DNA from: Lepas anatifera
Lineage: Eukaryota; Arthropoda; Thecostraca; Lepadidae
Reading direction: 5' to 3'
Assembly (NCBI GenBank): GCA_034440635.1
Contig: JAOTON010001915.1
Span: 668,966 to 732,965 of the forward strand
DNA: 64,000 nucleotides
The translations under genes were made by a program, and so were the position numbers. Below are positions 10,336 through 22,304 of the stretch, piece by piece (positions within the stretch are counted from its first letter, which is position 1; the number at the start of each line of letters is the position of its first letter). Under the pieces are notes generated by a model. It did no database searches. It saw only the letters and a program-made list of their open reading frames with translations, and was not told the origin of the DNA.

Positions 10336-11998
10336 GGGGAAAGTGGGGGGTCATGGACACCGTGGGTAAGACGGACACCCCCTGTTTGGGACGAACTGAC
10401 AGTGCAGCGACCACCGGGAAAAGCGTGTAATACGCTTCCTTTTAGCGCGCGTCGGTCGCAGAACAACGTTGGGTCCGGTAAGCTCTCTAGGTTTTATACA
10501 ATTTTCATAAAAGTAAAAACTGCAACTCATGTGTTATTTTCACAATCGAATTCTTAAGATCATTGCATGGATGCTTCTATACATACATTATTGGTATTAC
10601 GTAATATGGCTCTTCAAAATGTTACATTTTGTTCACCGCAGTCGCTGACTGTGTAATCGCAATGGCATCCAATTCATGTCCAAGTTTGTTTAGGAAGAGC
10701 AAAATGGGGTAAGACGGACACCACGTGTGGGGCAAGATGGACATGGTGTCCATGTTATCCCACACAAGAGTATATTTAATCTTATATGGTATAAGCATAA
10801 ATAAACAAGTTTATCAAGGGCTTTGGGGTCCAGCGATACACCTGAGCGGAGGTGGTTTTGGCTAATGGTTGGGGGGTTGTTGGGGACACAGGGCCCGAAA
10901 TACTGGAGAACATATAATTAAATTTGGGGGTCATCCAGGGGCAGGTGTACCCCTCGGTCCTCGGCGCCCCCTGAAATGGTCACGGTGCCCCCTAAGAGAT
11001 TGATGGCCCCCTAAAGTGTCGCTTCCAAGCCCTCCCCTCAGGAGTGAGCGAGAGGCGCTCTTAGCCCTACGAGAGGATTTGGCGCCCACTTGATAGGTAT
11101 CGCGTTCCAAAAGTGGCACCCCTGGCAGGCGCGAACCAAGGACTTTTATTTGGGGAGGGTCACGAGAGGGGGCAGCAGGCCGGTGGATCGGGCGGGATTT
11201 TTCCTCGGGGGGGGCACACTTGTTCACCCAAAGGGCGGCAAATTTTCGCATCCTGGGGGTAAGAGCAAATTTTTTTAGGGGCGGCGTGTTGGGTGCAGGG
11301 GCAGCAAAGTCAGTGTAGGGGGGCGGCATGTTGGGTGCAGGGTCGGAAGTCAGCGTAGCACTGCCTCTGAAAGTCAGGTGAAGGCTCATCCTTCCCCTTG
11401 ATGGGTGCCTTCGGCGCCCCACATGGATGGAGCCCGCACTTTGGAGCTAAAGCGTTTGGGGGGTCCGGGCCCGCTGCCCCCCCTGGGTGCGCGCCCACCC
11501 CCTGATCCGGATGGCGCCACCCGGCAAGGTGCCGCTCCCTCTGATCGGTGATCCTGGATCAACCTATGCACAGTTCCACGACAGCCCTTGATACTTTTAT
11601 CCTCCACCATAAAAAAATCAGAAAAGGCAAGACCCCCTTTGACCCTTTGACGGAAAAGGTAAAAAAATGCCTCCTTCCCCACGGCAGACGACAGTCACCT
11701 AGTGGGTGGATGCAGATGTAAATCTTCAAGGCCTAGTTCGATCACTTTGTTCATCTTGTCCATCTTTCCCCATGGAGTGACCATGTTACCCCACTAGGTA
11801 GGGCAAAATGGACTTTTGCTACTTTTTTCTAAACTTTACGCAAATTTTAGTAGGATAATTACAGACACATAGCTGCTTGCACAGTGGTAGATAAATGTCT
11901 GAAGTATCTCTACAGCAAAAATGGGAACGAAACAAGCTCATGAAGTCATCAAAAGCTCACACCATCGTTACGGTGTCCGTGACCCCCCCACTTTCCCC
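10336..11998. mobile_element. TIR DNA transposon (TA target site), 1.66 kb, non-autonomous
   Basis: The left end GGGGAAAGTGGGGGGTCATG and the right end (reverse complement GGGGAAAGTGGGGGGGTCAC) form a TIR of about 28 bp that extends into GGACACCGT on both sides. TA lies directly outside each end (10334-10335 and 11999-12000). Subterminal copies of GGGTAAGACGGACACC occur at about 10364 and 10708, with complementary forms near 11790. The interior is G-rich and has no transposase frame. It interrupts the degenerate array at 10040-12345. Mariner/Tc1-like from the TA target, but other TA-targeting families are possible. Confidence 0.75.
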
Positions 11999-13623
11999 TA
12001 ATTGGTCTCCTATGTCATTTAGGGGCCACCTTTATAAGAAAAGGCACCTCCACGTAGCTCCTTTTTAAATAACGGGCCCGCCTGGATAGAACGTCTAGGC
12101 GACTTGCTTTATAAGTAAAGGGGCCGCCTATGTGGGTCGTTTAAGGGGCCTTCTTTTAAGCACAGGTCTCCTAGTTAGGCCGTTATGGGGCCTCATTTAA
12201 AGCTAATGGGGCCTCCTACATAGGCCAATTAAGAGGCCTACTTTATAAGCAGGGAGGCTAGGCTCTTTGATACTCAAGGGGCTATTTAAGTATCGAAGTG
12301 AGGCTCCTGAGTCAGGTGGAGGGCCTCCAAAAAATATATGACGCCTCTGCCCAAATACCTTCCCAGCAATGCAGAAGTTCACCACGAGTAACTGCCGTGT
12401 TACGATCACATACCTTCGTGTCTAGCTCACGGACTATTGTCTAGGCGAACGCAGATGGCTGCCTCCTTTAGATTTATTGACATAAGCGTAGAATATTCGA
12501 TGGGTCATTTTTATTGGCACAGTACAGGAAAATAATACCAAGAAGTCACTAAAACTACACAAATTTGTTTCAAAATTTATGTTCCCTAAAGAAATAAACA
12601 AATGCGTGATATTGATGTGTGGTGCCCACCGGAGGCTTTTGCCATAGGGGAGAGTGGGGTAAGATGCCCAGGGTTTAGGGAAATCCGGATTATAGAATAA
12701 CCGCGGTGCCAACAGCGCTGCTTAAGATGCCAAGTCGTAGCATGATCATTTATCTTCCTTATAGAGTCGATGAAATTGCTTACAATTATCATATTTTCTA
12801 ACTATTACGATTTTACTAGAGGCTTGCAAAGGGGCGTCTTACCCCATCGGGTGGGTAAGACGCCCCTGGGGCTTGGTAAGATGCCCCACCCCTGGGCATC
12901 TTACCCCCATTTTGGTCTATCGTTGATGAAGAAGTAGCTTTTTTGTAGTTCTTAGCTTCATTGGTAATCATTTAAGCATTATTCAGAAGTCAGAATGTAT
13001 TTAGAAGCGTCCACACACATTGATTAAACATGGAGGTGGTTTTTCACGTTTCCACGTCAAATGATAAAACAAAGTTACGTAAAACTAACGATAAAAACCA
13101 AGGATAAAAGCATACCATAAAATTAATATAAATCACACACACACACTAACAACAAAGTGCGAAACTAAGTAGGTAAACTGGTACGAGGTTTCTGAGAACC
13201 TCCCCTAAATCCCCTACCTTGTCTTTTCTGTGTTCCCTTTGTTTCAATTTTAAAAGAAATATGGGCCAGACGTTGTTAAGTACAAAACAATTCACTTCAG
13301 ACAGTAAAAATGGCTTGTGGTGACTCGAAGCTTCCTCCCACTAACCATCACAGGCTCCCAGTCTATAATTTATGGCGCACAGCCACCTTAGCCTTCTCGT
13401 CAAGGCACACAGGCCCAGCCTTCCCAGGCAGTGTACTCGATCCATTCTTTGCACGAGAGAACAAAACTCACTCCGCAGATGAGATATCTGGTATCGTCAT
13501 GCCCACTGTCTTTCTTCCCTTATACAGCTTTTGCCTGCCTCGTCCTCGTCTTTTTTAGATACCTTTGCTTTCGCAACCCCTTTAACTAGTCTGTCTTCCA
13601 GAGCCTTTTTTAGATGCATGTTG

Positions 13624-13952
13624 TTGCAAGCTCGGCTTTTGGAGTCGGGGTCTCAAGAAGGTCAGCAATGGACTTGTCGCGGAGACCCTAGCCCTACCAT
13701 CGGAGCGAGCAACTCCTGCAATGAAGATTTAATTTAAAAGTCAAAATTAAACGTCCCACAAATCACGGGGACTGCCGCCCCGCTCAGGTCACCCTCTCAC
13801 CATTCAGTTTCCAGCCGACCTACGTCGGGTGAACTATTGAGCACCGAAGCGTCTCAGGAGAACCGATCCCAAGCCTGGACATGCACTGCCGCTGCATGTT
13901 CCTGAGCAGCGGGCCGGAGCCCAACGCTCTACCAACTGGGCTACCGGGAGGA
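13624..13952 (-). mobile_element. SINE family 2 (tRNA-derived), copy 1
   Basis: On the minus strand the head is GGTAGCCCAGTTGGTAGAGC (an A-box-like promoter), followed by TTGGGCTCCGGCCCGCTGCT. Then come a palindromic segment (CATGCAGCGGCAGTGCATG), GTGAGAGGGTGACCTGAGC, GGGACGTTTAATTTTGAC and a 3' part ending near CTTGCAACAAC. The full length is about 330 bp. Copies at 21795-22130, 45405-45535 and 54838-55033 share the body. Confidence 0.85.
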
Positions 13953-14397
13953 CAAATGTAGGGACGACGTAAGAGATCAGGTTCGGAGCTTTGCAGGATT
14001 AACCATGTGAAATATTTCAGGTCTAGCTCATTCATAGGCGAATCCAGGGTAAACAGTCCAGCCATAGCCCCTTCCTAATTGGTCAAAATTGCCTGATTTT
14101 GGCCAATTTTGTTTTAAAAAATATTTTACGGTTTTGTCCATTTTGATTTAATTGCTTTGCGCCTCCACCACACCAGTTCGATCTGAACCCGCCATGAGGT
14201 CTTCTCCATTTAGGGCATCAGGCCAGGTCCGGTGAACTCCCAAATAATGGTTTCAAGGATTTAATGATTGAGCTGGGATTCGCTTTATCGAATGAAAGCA
14301 CCAACCCCAAAATTTGGCTGTTATGGGATTCCTTGCGTTAGTGGCCTGGGTTCAGGTGCGAGGCCTTCGATTGGAAAGGTTAGTCACAAAGCGACAG

Positions 14398-14582
14398 GGG
14401 GAGGAGGTGGCTTAGTGGATAGCACCCTTGTCTTCTAAGCCACCGGTCCCGGGTTCAAGTCCCGGCGGAGCCTCTGAATAAGTCGATCTGATCCCCTAAA
14501 TCCCTTCCAACAGGGTGAGAGTTGGCGACGCCGTTTGACCCTGACAGTTGGTTCATCGTTAAACCCCAAAAATTATTATTAT
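14398..14582 (+). mobile_element. SINE family 1 copy 2, with 12-bp TSD
   Basis: Forward copy. The tRNA-Arg(TCT)-like head has D-arm GGTGGCTTAGTGGATAGC, anticodon-loop region TTGTCTTCTAAG and T-arm GGTTCAAGTCCC. The body is followed by GTTAAACCCCAAAAATTATT and an ATT tail. It is flanked by ACAAAGCGACAG at 14386-14397 and 14583-14594, a perfect 12-bp target-site duplication. This shows LINE-machinery-driven insertion. It lies inside the TIR element 12647-15381. Confidence 0.93.
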
Positions 14583-15542
14583 ACAAAGCGACAGATTGAA
14601 GTGTGTTTTTATTTAACACGTACGGTCATGCGCGTTGAAAGCATAGGACAGGAACGGGAGGACGGATCCCCTAACTCGCCAATCTGTGGGGACGTCTCCC
14701 GACAAGTTTTGGGAATCGACCTAGGTTTTTATTGTCTCCATATTAACTACCTACGTTGACCTACGTAAATTTGTTCATGAGCTTCATGGTCATTGGCTTT
14801 TCAAAGACGGTCAATTTAAAGTTCACGTCCCCCCCGCCATCACCCTCCGGGGTCCGTAGCCCCAGTAACAATTCCGTGGCGCTGCCCGTGGGTAAGGTTT
14901 GGACTAACCCCAAGTTTAAAACATAGTTGTTTACTCTAACAAATGGTGTTATATTGCTCTGGGGAAAGTCGCCCATGGGGCATCTTTCCCCATTCATTGA
15001 GGGGGCATCTTTCCCATCAGTACCCAAACTAGATAAAACCTGAAGCGCAAAAAATCATACAATTAATACACTCAAGCGAAATACTCATTTAATGAGCTCA
15101 ATATGCCATCATTAATAATGGGAAGTCAAACAAAGCACGCATCCAATATTCTTCGAGATATCTGCAACCTATGTGGGCAATTTATTCTTAGAAAAGCATC
15201 GAAACAAAGACTTACCCATCAGCTTCCCGCAACTCACAGGAGGAAACTGAATTTATGCGCAAGAAACAATCAAAGCCTCTGCTTTCGACCAAGAACAATA
15301 ATATTTACCAGTGGTGGCCCGGATGGCCAAAAGAGGGGATGGGGCGTCTTACCCGATGGGGCATCTTACCCCACTCTCCCCCACTGATGGTGCAATGCCT
15401 GCTTTACATTCGGAGATATGGAGGTGTTGAGATCTCAACCTCTTGGATGACCTGCGTCCATTGTATATTCTCTGTCTGTTTGACGTTGTCCGCTCGTATT
15501 TCACGGCCGTGTTTCTACCATTGGGAACGAGGGCCTCCAGAC

Positions 15543-16854
15543 CAGTGGCGGATCTAGCCGGTCAGTTTGGGAGGGTCAAACCAAAGTCGAAAAAAACAAA
15601 CAAAAACAAAAAGGCACGCAGTGTAAAGCAGCACTACAATATCACTTCCCGGTAGAATTTTGGGTATTTGAGGCGAAAAGCAAAAAGAAAACGTCGCGGG
15701 ATGAAAAATATGGGCTAGAGATACTTTTCCAGTCCAAAGCCCAACATCTACACTGAACTTTTTTCACACCGTGTATTTTTCAGCACAGATATTCAGACAC
15801 ATTTGGGCACAGCCATTGCTATGTTCACTATAGCTCCAAAATTACCAAAGATAGACACACAAAAACCCAGCCAAGAGACAAGGTAGACTCAATGTTTTTC
15901 ACAATTGAACATATCCTTTCTCAACCATAGATCACTTCAAACCATTTCGAAATCCGAAGTATCGCATTTCCGAGGCCGCGGATTAGACCCAATCTACACA
16001 AAAATAAACTTTAATGCTCCTTAAACTGAAGTCATGCTGCATCAACACTGAGCTGCAGTAAGGCCTGCACGATAAAGTGAGTCGCTGAGAGAATACAATG
16101 TCAACCGAGAGCGCCCGGGCTCACCCAAGGAAGAAAACACCTATGCGTAACAGTAATAAAGAGGCGAACACTTCACACTAGTAACCACGGCCCCAGCGGG
16201 CTCTTCACTCCGGTGACACGCCACAAAACCCTCCCCTTTCCCGACCACACCCATCGCAGTGGCCACACCACTGTACACAGGCAGATTCAGTGCGCGGTCG
16301 CCTCCCGCCGCGCACCGCCGTCATCAGAGACGCACCGGTGAGAGAGCGCTGGCATGGTCCGCTCGGAGGACCGACACAGGTGCATACATACATGGTGTGG
16401 TCTCGAGTGTGCATAAGTGGTGGCGTTATAAGCGTTGAATCAGCGATCCCCATCTATCCACAAACTGACTTTCGGTATCATTAATTTTAGCAATGTAGTG
16501 TTCAACTTTTAGATAGTCGCAAATGTGAAATTTCAGGTTTTCGAGAGTTAAGCACTCCTGACGATCTCTATATTTCCAGATGAATTGATTTGTAAGTATG
16601 ATTGTAGTGTTGATCCAACATTCCTCATTTAAGTTGCTTTTACGAATGCCTAAAATTACGTCCTTGCCTGATCTACACTGAACTTAACTGGTTCTGTTTG
16701 AAGTTGAGAGTTGAAGAACCAAAACCTTGTTTATAAACTAAAAAGGAGTCGGGGGAAAAAGGAGGTCGATCACTTTGGGGGGCAAAACATAGTTTTTCCC
16801 CGAGCTTTTCCGTTTGGGGGGGCAAAGGCCTTTCCCCTCTCGGATCCGCCACTG
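15543..16854. mobile_element. hAT-like DNA transposon, 1.3 kb, with perfect 8-bp TSD
   Basis: The ends are CAGTGGCGGATCTAGCC on the left and CGGATCCGCCACTG on the right, with the 8-bp duplication CTCCAGAC at 15535-15542 and 16855-16862. The CAGTG-type end and 8-bp TSD are diagnostic of hAT elements. No transposase is encoded, so the copy is non-autonomous. Subterminal sequences of both ends are shared with the 391-bp copy at 55871-56261. A GC-rich interior (16200-16420) has overlapping frames on both strands but no recognisable domain. Confidence 0.92.
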
Positions 16855-16862
16855 CTCCAGAC

Positions 16863-18995
16863 CATTTATTGGACGCAAAATCTCACCGGGTTCTTAAAAT
16901 TGTTACCAAAGGTTTCACAATTGCAGCAGAGTCTCGGACATGCCACAAAATGTCACCTTATCCTGATATTTAGGGTGCTAGGGCTCACCGATAGCTTCGG
17001 TCATATGACGCTCTTTCGCCGTAATCCTGTGCTCAAAATCGTAGACCTCCTATTCACAACTTCAGCTGCTACTGTGATCTGCGATTGCAAAAAGTTACTT
17101 TTGCTTTTCCCTTAGTTCTTTTCAGAAGCTGAGAAAATATTTGTGGAAAACATACCTACATTTCATCTTGCCCATACATATCTTTTTGAGTCTTGCCATG
17201 CAAACCAAACCAAAACTTGCTTCTAATCAGGAAAATCTTTGGAGTTTAATGACACGCAAATTGCTAATTAATGTGGGGTCGCCAGCTTCACCTTATTGGG
17301 AGGGTTTGTGTTCAGATTGTTCAGAGTCAAGATACCTTTACCTAAAGGTACGTTCAAGAGGGATTCCTCCACGCCCGAGTGACGTCACATGGGCGTGGAG
17401 GAATTCCTTCACCTTTGGGTCGTGTGTCAAACTGCTGCTAATCACACTGCCTGCTGACGATTTTGTGAGAATACATGGCTATCAAGTTTATCCCAGATAC
17501 CATTAATAAGCATTTTATCTTCGATTCTGGACCTCTTTTTGCAAACATTTCGACATTTAATCATTTAATTTTCCCATGTTATATGCTCCGAGGTGTGACG
17601 TCACATCCGGTGATCTGCGCTTGCTGTAGGAGGGTGGCCGGTTCAGAGTCATGCAGGTTGCCAAACCGATAACCTGCTTGACCTTGGATCCGAGAACCGC
17701 GGCCCAATCCACTTGCACCACTGAGCTGGTGACATCACAGGTGACTCAGACCATCAGACCTCACCCATTCAAACCTGCTTCATATGTAAAAGACACCAAT
17801 ATTTTACTTTTTCTGACGTTTATTTGAAAAATATCGGAGATGACAGCAGCCATTCGATATCTATTTTCAGCTCGGTATTCAATTTCAGACTATTTTGTGA
17901 AAGGTTGAAGCTCAAGCAAATTGAGGATCAGTTTGTTGAGTGGTCTGGTCGATAGTTTTTAAATGATGTATAATCTTAAGACAACAACAATAAAAGGTAA
18001 GTTTCACACCTGAACATTTATTTGAAAATCGGAAACAATCGATCTCCTGCCGTCTTTACGACTTGATCTGTTCAAATTATTTAAAAACAATATCTAAGAA
18101 TTCCTTGGTGGAGACATTTCAATAACGGATTTTATTTTATTATAACAAATTTTACTCATGTTCCAATTATAAAAATCACAAAAACCATAGACAAAAACAA
18201 TAATGCAATTATTACAGACAAGAGGCGCAAGAGAATGGCTTGTCCAATTTTTAAGACGGAAATTGAAATCAGAACATCAACTAAAACATGTCGTATTGAG
18301 CTACAGGTATTTTGCATAGCATCTTGACGTGTAAATTTTGACCTTTTAGTGTTATTCAACTCAAGTAGGAACACTTCGGACGATTGTTTCTAATTAGTCT
18401 CAATTTCCCTCTATTATTGAGGCCTGTCATACTTCCCCAACAAACGCATCGGATGGCTTAGTTATGGCACTATTTGCACCTCCAATAAATTCTTCTAGCT
18501 TGACTAAGTAGTGGTATCAAGCTTGGCAGATACAGATGGGGTCGACATGACCAGCTCGCGAACATGGAAGAGCCTCCGCGTTCAAGCTACACATACATTT
18601 CCAGCTAGATAAAATGCAATGCCTCTGAGTTTCAAAGACTGCCTTTATTCAATACAATATCGATCGACGTAGTACAGAAAAGGTCACGAAACCTTTTCGG
18701 ATTTTAGAAAAGCATAACCATAGCCCCATGTGGAATGCATATTTTAATAGTACAGAAACGTCTCATCTCGTTGCAATGCCTTGGTCGGAGGCGTGTTTGG
18801 CACCCTGCAATGTCGCGGCGTGAACTGCCGACTCATGCTGATTTCTATTGCCCCACACGTGCCATTGCCGAGTGGTTTACTCCGAGACCCCCACAAACGG
18901 CTCCGGTCGAAACATTTCAGTTCCGCACAGTGACACCAAATGAAGAGATCCGAGATTAAACGTTCTCCAAAAGGAAGTGTATTGTGCAAATCACA
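16863..18995. other. Single-copy-looking sequence with a CRE palindrome
   Basis: No gene recognised. The longest frame (16711-17115) begins inside the hAT element and has no domain. Notable here are the palindrome at 17363-17404 and a second TGACGTCA at 17596-17603. Confidence 0.45.
17363..17404. promoter_or_regulatory. 14-bp perfect inverted repeat with TGACGTCA in the loop
   Basis: The arms ATTCCTCCACGCCC (17363-17376) and GGGCGTGGAGGAAT (17391-17404) are exact reverse complements. The 14-base loop contains TGACGTCA (17380-17387), the consensus cAMP-response element bound by CREB/ATF bZIP proteins. It could be a regulatory palindrome or the remains of a small foldback element. No nearby transcription unit is visible. 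Confidence 0.6.
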
Positions 18996-19020
18996 ATACA
19001 CCGCCTGTAGTGAGTCAAAC

Positions 19021-19170
19021 CAGTGACGACGGAACGTCCGATTTTAAGGGGGCACCATGGGCTTTTCAACCCATTTTTTCAGTCAACGTCAAAGGGTTAG
19101 GGTTAACATTTCTTATTTAAGGGGGGCACCGTGCCCGGTACCCCCCCTCACCCCAGTTCCGCTGCCAGTG
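19021..19170. mobile_element. 150-bp hAT-like MITE (family B)
   Basis: The left end CAGTGACGACGGAAC and the right end GTTCCGCTGCCAGTG are imperfect inverted repeats. The flanks AGTCAAAC (19013-19020) and AGTCTAAC (19171-19178) match at 7 of 8 positions, as expected for an old hAT TSD. The core AGTCAACGTCAAAGGGTTAG is shared with the 149-bp element at 26178-26326. Confidence 0.75.
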
Positions 19171-19277
19171 AGTCTAACAACAGTATCACGTGTAGACTGC
19201 GTAAAGTATCTATATGTCTGTCGAGTTCAGTCTAAGACCACACTTTAGCATCCACACCATCTGGTCCCAAATCGCAT

Positions 19278-22200
19278 GTGCGTGGTAAAGGTGCTGCAAT
19301 GTATATACGAGATGATTTTGACTACAAAGTAAGATTTGATCTGGCCATAAAGATTCCTGAAATTCAATCAGTTTTTGTGGAAGTAACACTATCAACAGGA
19401 ACAAAATTTCTGGCTGGTACAATTTATAGGTCACCATCATTTCACACTGATATATTATTTGACTATCTTAATAGCATCATACCAAAACTTCTAGCTAGCA
19501 AGAAGCTATGTCTGGTAGCAGGAGACTTTAACATTGATCTAAAAGTCACTCATCAAACTGATACAGCAGATTGATCAACTGATGGCCTGCATGGCAGTGG
19601 TGGTCTTGTGCCATCCATCTCTGTCCCTACCCGCATTACCAGCACATCTGCAACCCTAATTGATAACATCTTTATTAACAATCCACAATCCATAGAGTAT
19701 ACAGCTGCCCTTATAGAAGATACAAGTCATCACTTGCCAATACTTGCCAAACTTACAACCAGTCTTTCTTCAAGACCCGAACACAAGGTAGCTCCTAAAC
19801 CCTACTTTGACATGAGGAAAGTAGACATTCTTGGCCAAAAAGTACAGACACAGCTTAATCTCATCCCTAGATCAACAAACCCTCATGATCTGGCAAAAAA
19901 TATTGTAAAAACAATCACAACAGAGATGCTGAAACTGACCAAAGCATACAAACACAAAAGATATGACCCCATCCAACCTTGGATTTCTCCTGCCATTCTC
20001 CGATGTATTAATAAGAAAAACAAACTCCACAAAAATTTATACGAGACAGATCGAATCTATTCAAAGAAAGAGACTTTAAACAATATACGAATCGGCTAAA
20101 CTCGGTGATAGAACATGCCAAAATTAGGTACTATCGCAATACGCTTCATCTTCACAAAACAAATGCTAGAAAACTCTGGTTGACCATTTCTGAAATCCTT
20201 CACAGGGGAAAAACACGCCCACAACTTCCCAAATCTTTTGAAATCAATGGAAGAGCCATGAATGATCCAAACGACATTGCGGACGAGTTTAACACCTTCT
20301 TGAGCACTATAGGTAAATCACTGCAATACAACCTACCATCAACATCAGCAGACCCTCTTAGCTATTTGGTTTATCAAAGGACTAGGTTTAGGATGTTGCC
20401 TGTCACCCAAGAACCTGTTTTGTCTGTAGTAAAATCTCTTAACAATACAGGACCCGGAATAGATGGTATATCATCTAAGGTTTCGAAAGCAATTGCACCC
20501 TACATTATTGATGATATAACACATCTTATCAATATATCAATCGAAAAACACATTTTTCCTGACTGTCTAAAATCTGCAATGATAACACCTATATTCAAAT
20601 CAGGATTTAATGTACAGCTGAACAACTACAGACCCATTTCTGTTCTACCCGTGATTTCTAAAATTCTAGAACGGGTGATGTATAATCAACTAATGGAGTA
20701 TATGCTTGAACAACACATCTTAACGGACTCCCAATTCGGTTTCAGGAAAAAACACTCAACTTATATGCCAATATCATTATTGCACGACAACATCACGTCC
20801 GACCTTGTAAAGAACCAGGTACCTGTAGGTCTATACTTAGATTTGAAAAAGGCATTCGATACAGTAGACCACAACATTTTGTTGGGAAAGATGATGAAAT
20901 ATGGTGTTCAGGATGGTGCTCTTGACTTATTTAAATCATACCTGGAAAATAGATCCCAAATCACTAGGTTTGAACAAGTATTTTCAAAACCAGAACAAGT
21001 AACAATCGGTGTCCCTCAGGGATATTTGCCTGGCCCCCTCCTATTCAATATTTATGTTAATGGCATTGTAAGATGCACAGACGCTGCAAAATTTTACTTG
21101 TTTGCAGATGATACGGCCCTACTGTTCTCTGGTCCAACATTAAGTAAAATTAAGTCTACCATTGATGAAACAATGCCCAGAATCTTTGACTGGCTCTGTG
21201 CAAACACAATGTCCTTAAATACATCTAAAACGTATTACCAAATATATTCAATCACCGAACAAGTTCAAGACATTGACATCGTAATAAATTCTAACGCTAT
21301 TTCAAGGGCAGAAGCTGTAAAATATCCTGGCGTACATCTGGACGAGAACCTCAAGTTTAAAACGCATATACAAAAAACGTTCAAGACCCTCTGCCGAAAC
21401 ATTGGATTAATTGCAAGAGCAAAACATATTCTGGGAAAACAGCACCTCCTTATGCTATACCACGCTCTGATTCGGCCCTACTTGAGCTACTGTGCTTTCA
21501 TCTATGGAAGCAACTTTGACGGAAACATAGCGAAGTTATTCAAAATGCAAAAGAGAGTTGTGAGGCTCATTGAAGGAGTGCACTACATGACCCCAAGTTC
21601 CCCGATTTTCAAGAGATTGAACCTGCTCAAATTACAAGACATAATTAAAGAACAGAAATTGCTTATCTTACATAGTTTCATAAACAAAACGCTACCAGAC
21701 GTGTATGCAAGGCACTTCCACTATCATGAGCGCCACAGACTAACAAGGCAGAACCGACACTTTTTTAATTTTTTGTTTTATAAATTTTGTTCAAGTTGTT
21801 CCTGGTAAGGCTGCTGGAGTCGGAGTCTCACTAAAGTCATCAAGGGACTTGTCACGGAGACCCCGACCCCACCACCCGAACGAGTAACTCCCTCAATGGA
21901 GGGTTAATTTAGAAGCCAAAGTTTAACGTCCCACAAAGCACAGGGACGGCCGCCTCGCACAGGTCACCCTCTCACCAGTCAGTTGCCAGCCGACCTGTAC
22001 GTCGGGTAAACTATTGAGCGCCGGAGCGTCTCAGGGGAACCGATCCCAAGCCTGGACATGCACTGCCACTGCATGCTTCTGAGCAGCGGGCCGGAGCCCA
22101 ACGCTCTACCAACTGAGCTACCGGGGCGGCAACAACTACAACAGGCTGAAACACTCTATAGGACGTTTGCTTTCTCAATTACAATACCGAAAACCTGGAA

Positions 22201-22303
22201 ATGAGATTGTAGTCCCTCACATAGCATTGCTGCATGCGGTCCCATCGTCAAAGGAAGGCTTCAAAAACACTATCAAGCAAATTTTGATCCAGGACTATTA
22301 GGG
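19278..22303 (+). pseudogene. LINE ORF2: endonuclease plus reverse transcriptase, broken
   Basis: The endonuclease part shows KGAAMYIRD, GTIYRSPS and AGDFNIDL; then comes an in-frame stop at 19572-19574. The same frame continues from 19608 with PTRITSTSATLIDNIF and HHLPI, where active enzymes have SDHLPI. A frameshift near 20060-20075 leads into the main RT frame (20105-21808). Its motifs are NNYRPISVLP, LDLKKAFDTVDHN at about residues 244-256, GVPQG at about 301 (followed by YLPGP, not the usual SVLGP) and FADDT at about 333. The C-terminal part resumes after the SINE with RLKHSIGRLLSQL. It is inactive, with a stop, a frameshift and an insertion. Confidence 0.9.
21795..22130 (-). mobile_element. 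SINE family 2 copy 2, inserted in the LINE ORF
   Basis: Minus orientation: the tRNA-like head (GGTAGCTCAGTTGGTAGAGC) is at the right edge and an A-rich tail at the left (AT-rich stretch 21765-21790). The LINE protein reading breaks at the left edge and resumes at the right edge, so the insertion postdates the LINE. No unambiguous TSD was found. Confidence 0.88.
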
Positions 22304-22304
22304 A

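Larger units (their letters stand above)
10040..12345. repeat. Degenerate roughly 40-bp array of GGGGCCTCCTATGTAGG type, split by insertions
   Basis: Blocks such as TAGGTCATTTAGGGGC followed by TTTATAAGAAA occur at about 10110-10140. They recur many times from 12001 to about 12340 (for example 12010-12050, 12113-12160, 12190-12245). The array is interrupted by a SINE (10144-10316) and a TIR transposon (10336-11998). Units are highly diverged. Confidence 0.55.
12647..15381. mobile_element. TIR DNA transposon, 2.7 kb, with nested SINEs
   Basis: The left end GGGGAGAGTGGGGTAAGATG and the right end GCATCTTACCCCACTCTCCC are inverted repeats of 22 bp or more. The left flank is TA; the right flank reads CA, probably a decayed TA. 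Subterminal GGGTAAGACGCCCC-type repeats in both orientations occur at 12832-12910 and 14960-15020, and the right end adds one at about 15345. The TIR starts like that of the element at 10336-11998, so the two belong to one family group. Two SINEs (13624-13952 and 14398-14582) lie inside. No transposase frame is visible. Confidence 0.75.
19240..22303 (+). mobile_element. LINE (non-LTR retrotransposon), 5'-truncated, decayed, with SINE inside
   Basis: The largest retroelement in the window. It keeps part of the apurinic-type endonuclease, the full reverse transcriptase and the C-terminal region. SINE 2 interrupts its ORF at about 21795-22130, after which the reading resumes and stops at about 22303. 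It is truncated at the 5' end within the endonuclease, just after the MITE at 19021-19170. The 3' UTR probably runs to about 22500. Confidence 0.88.

Noticed and set aside
10931..11682. Proline/glycine-rich frames on the minus strand
   Set aside because: They lie in the G-rich interior of a TIR element and change frame freely; no transposase motifs.
14398..14475. A functional tRNA-Arg gene
   Set aside because: The tRNA-like part is the head of a SINE with a body, tail and 12-bp TSD, and acceptor-stem pairing is not maintained.
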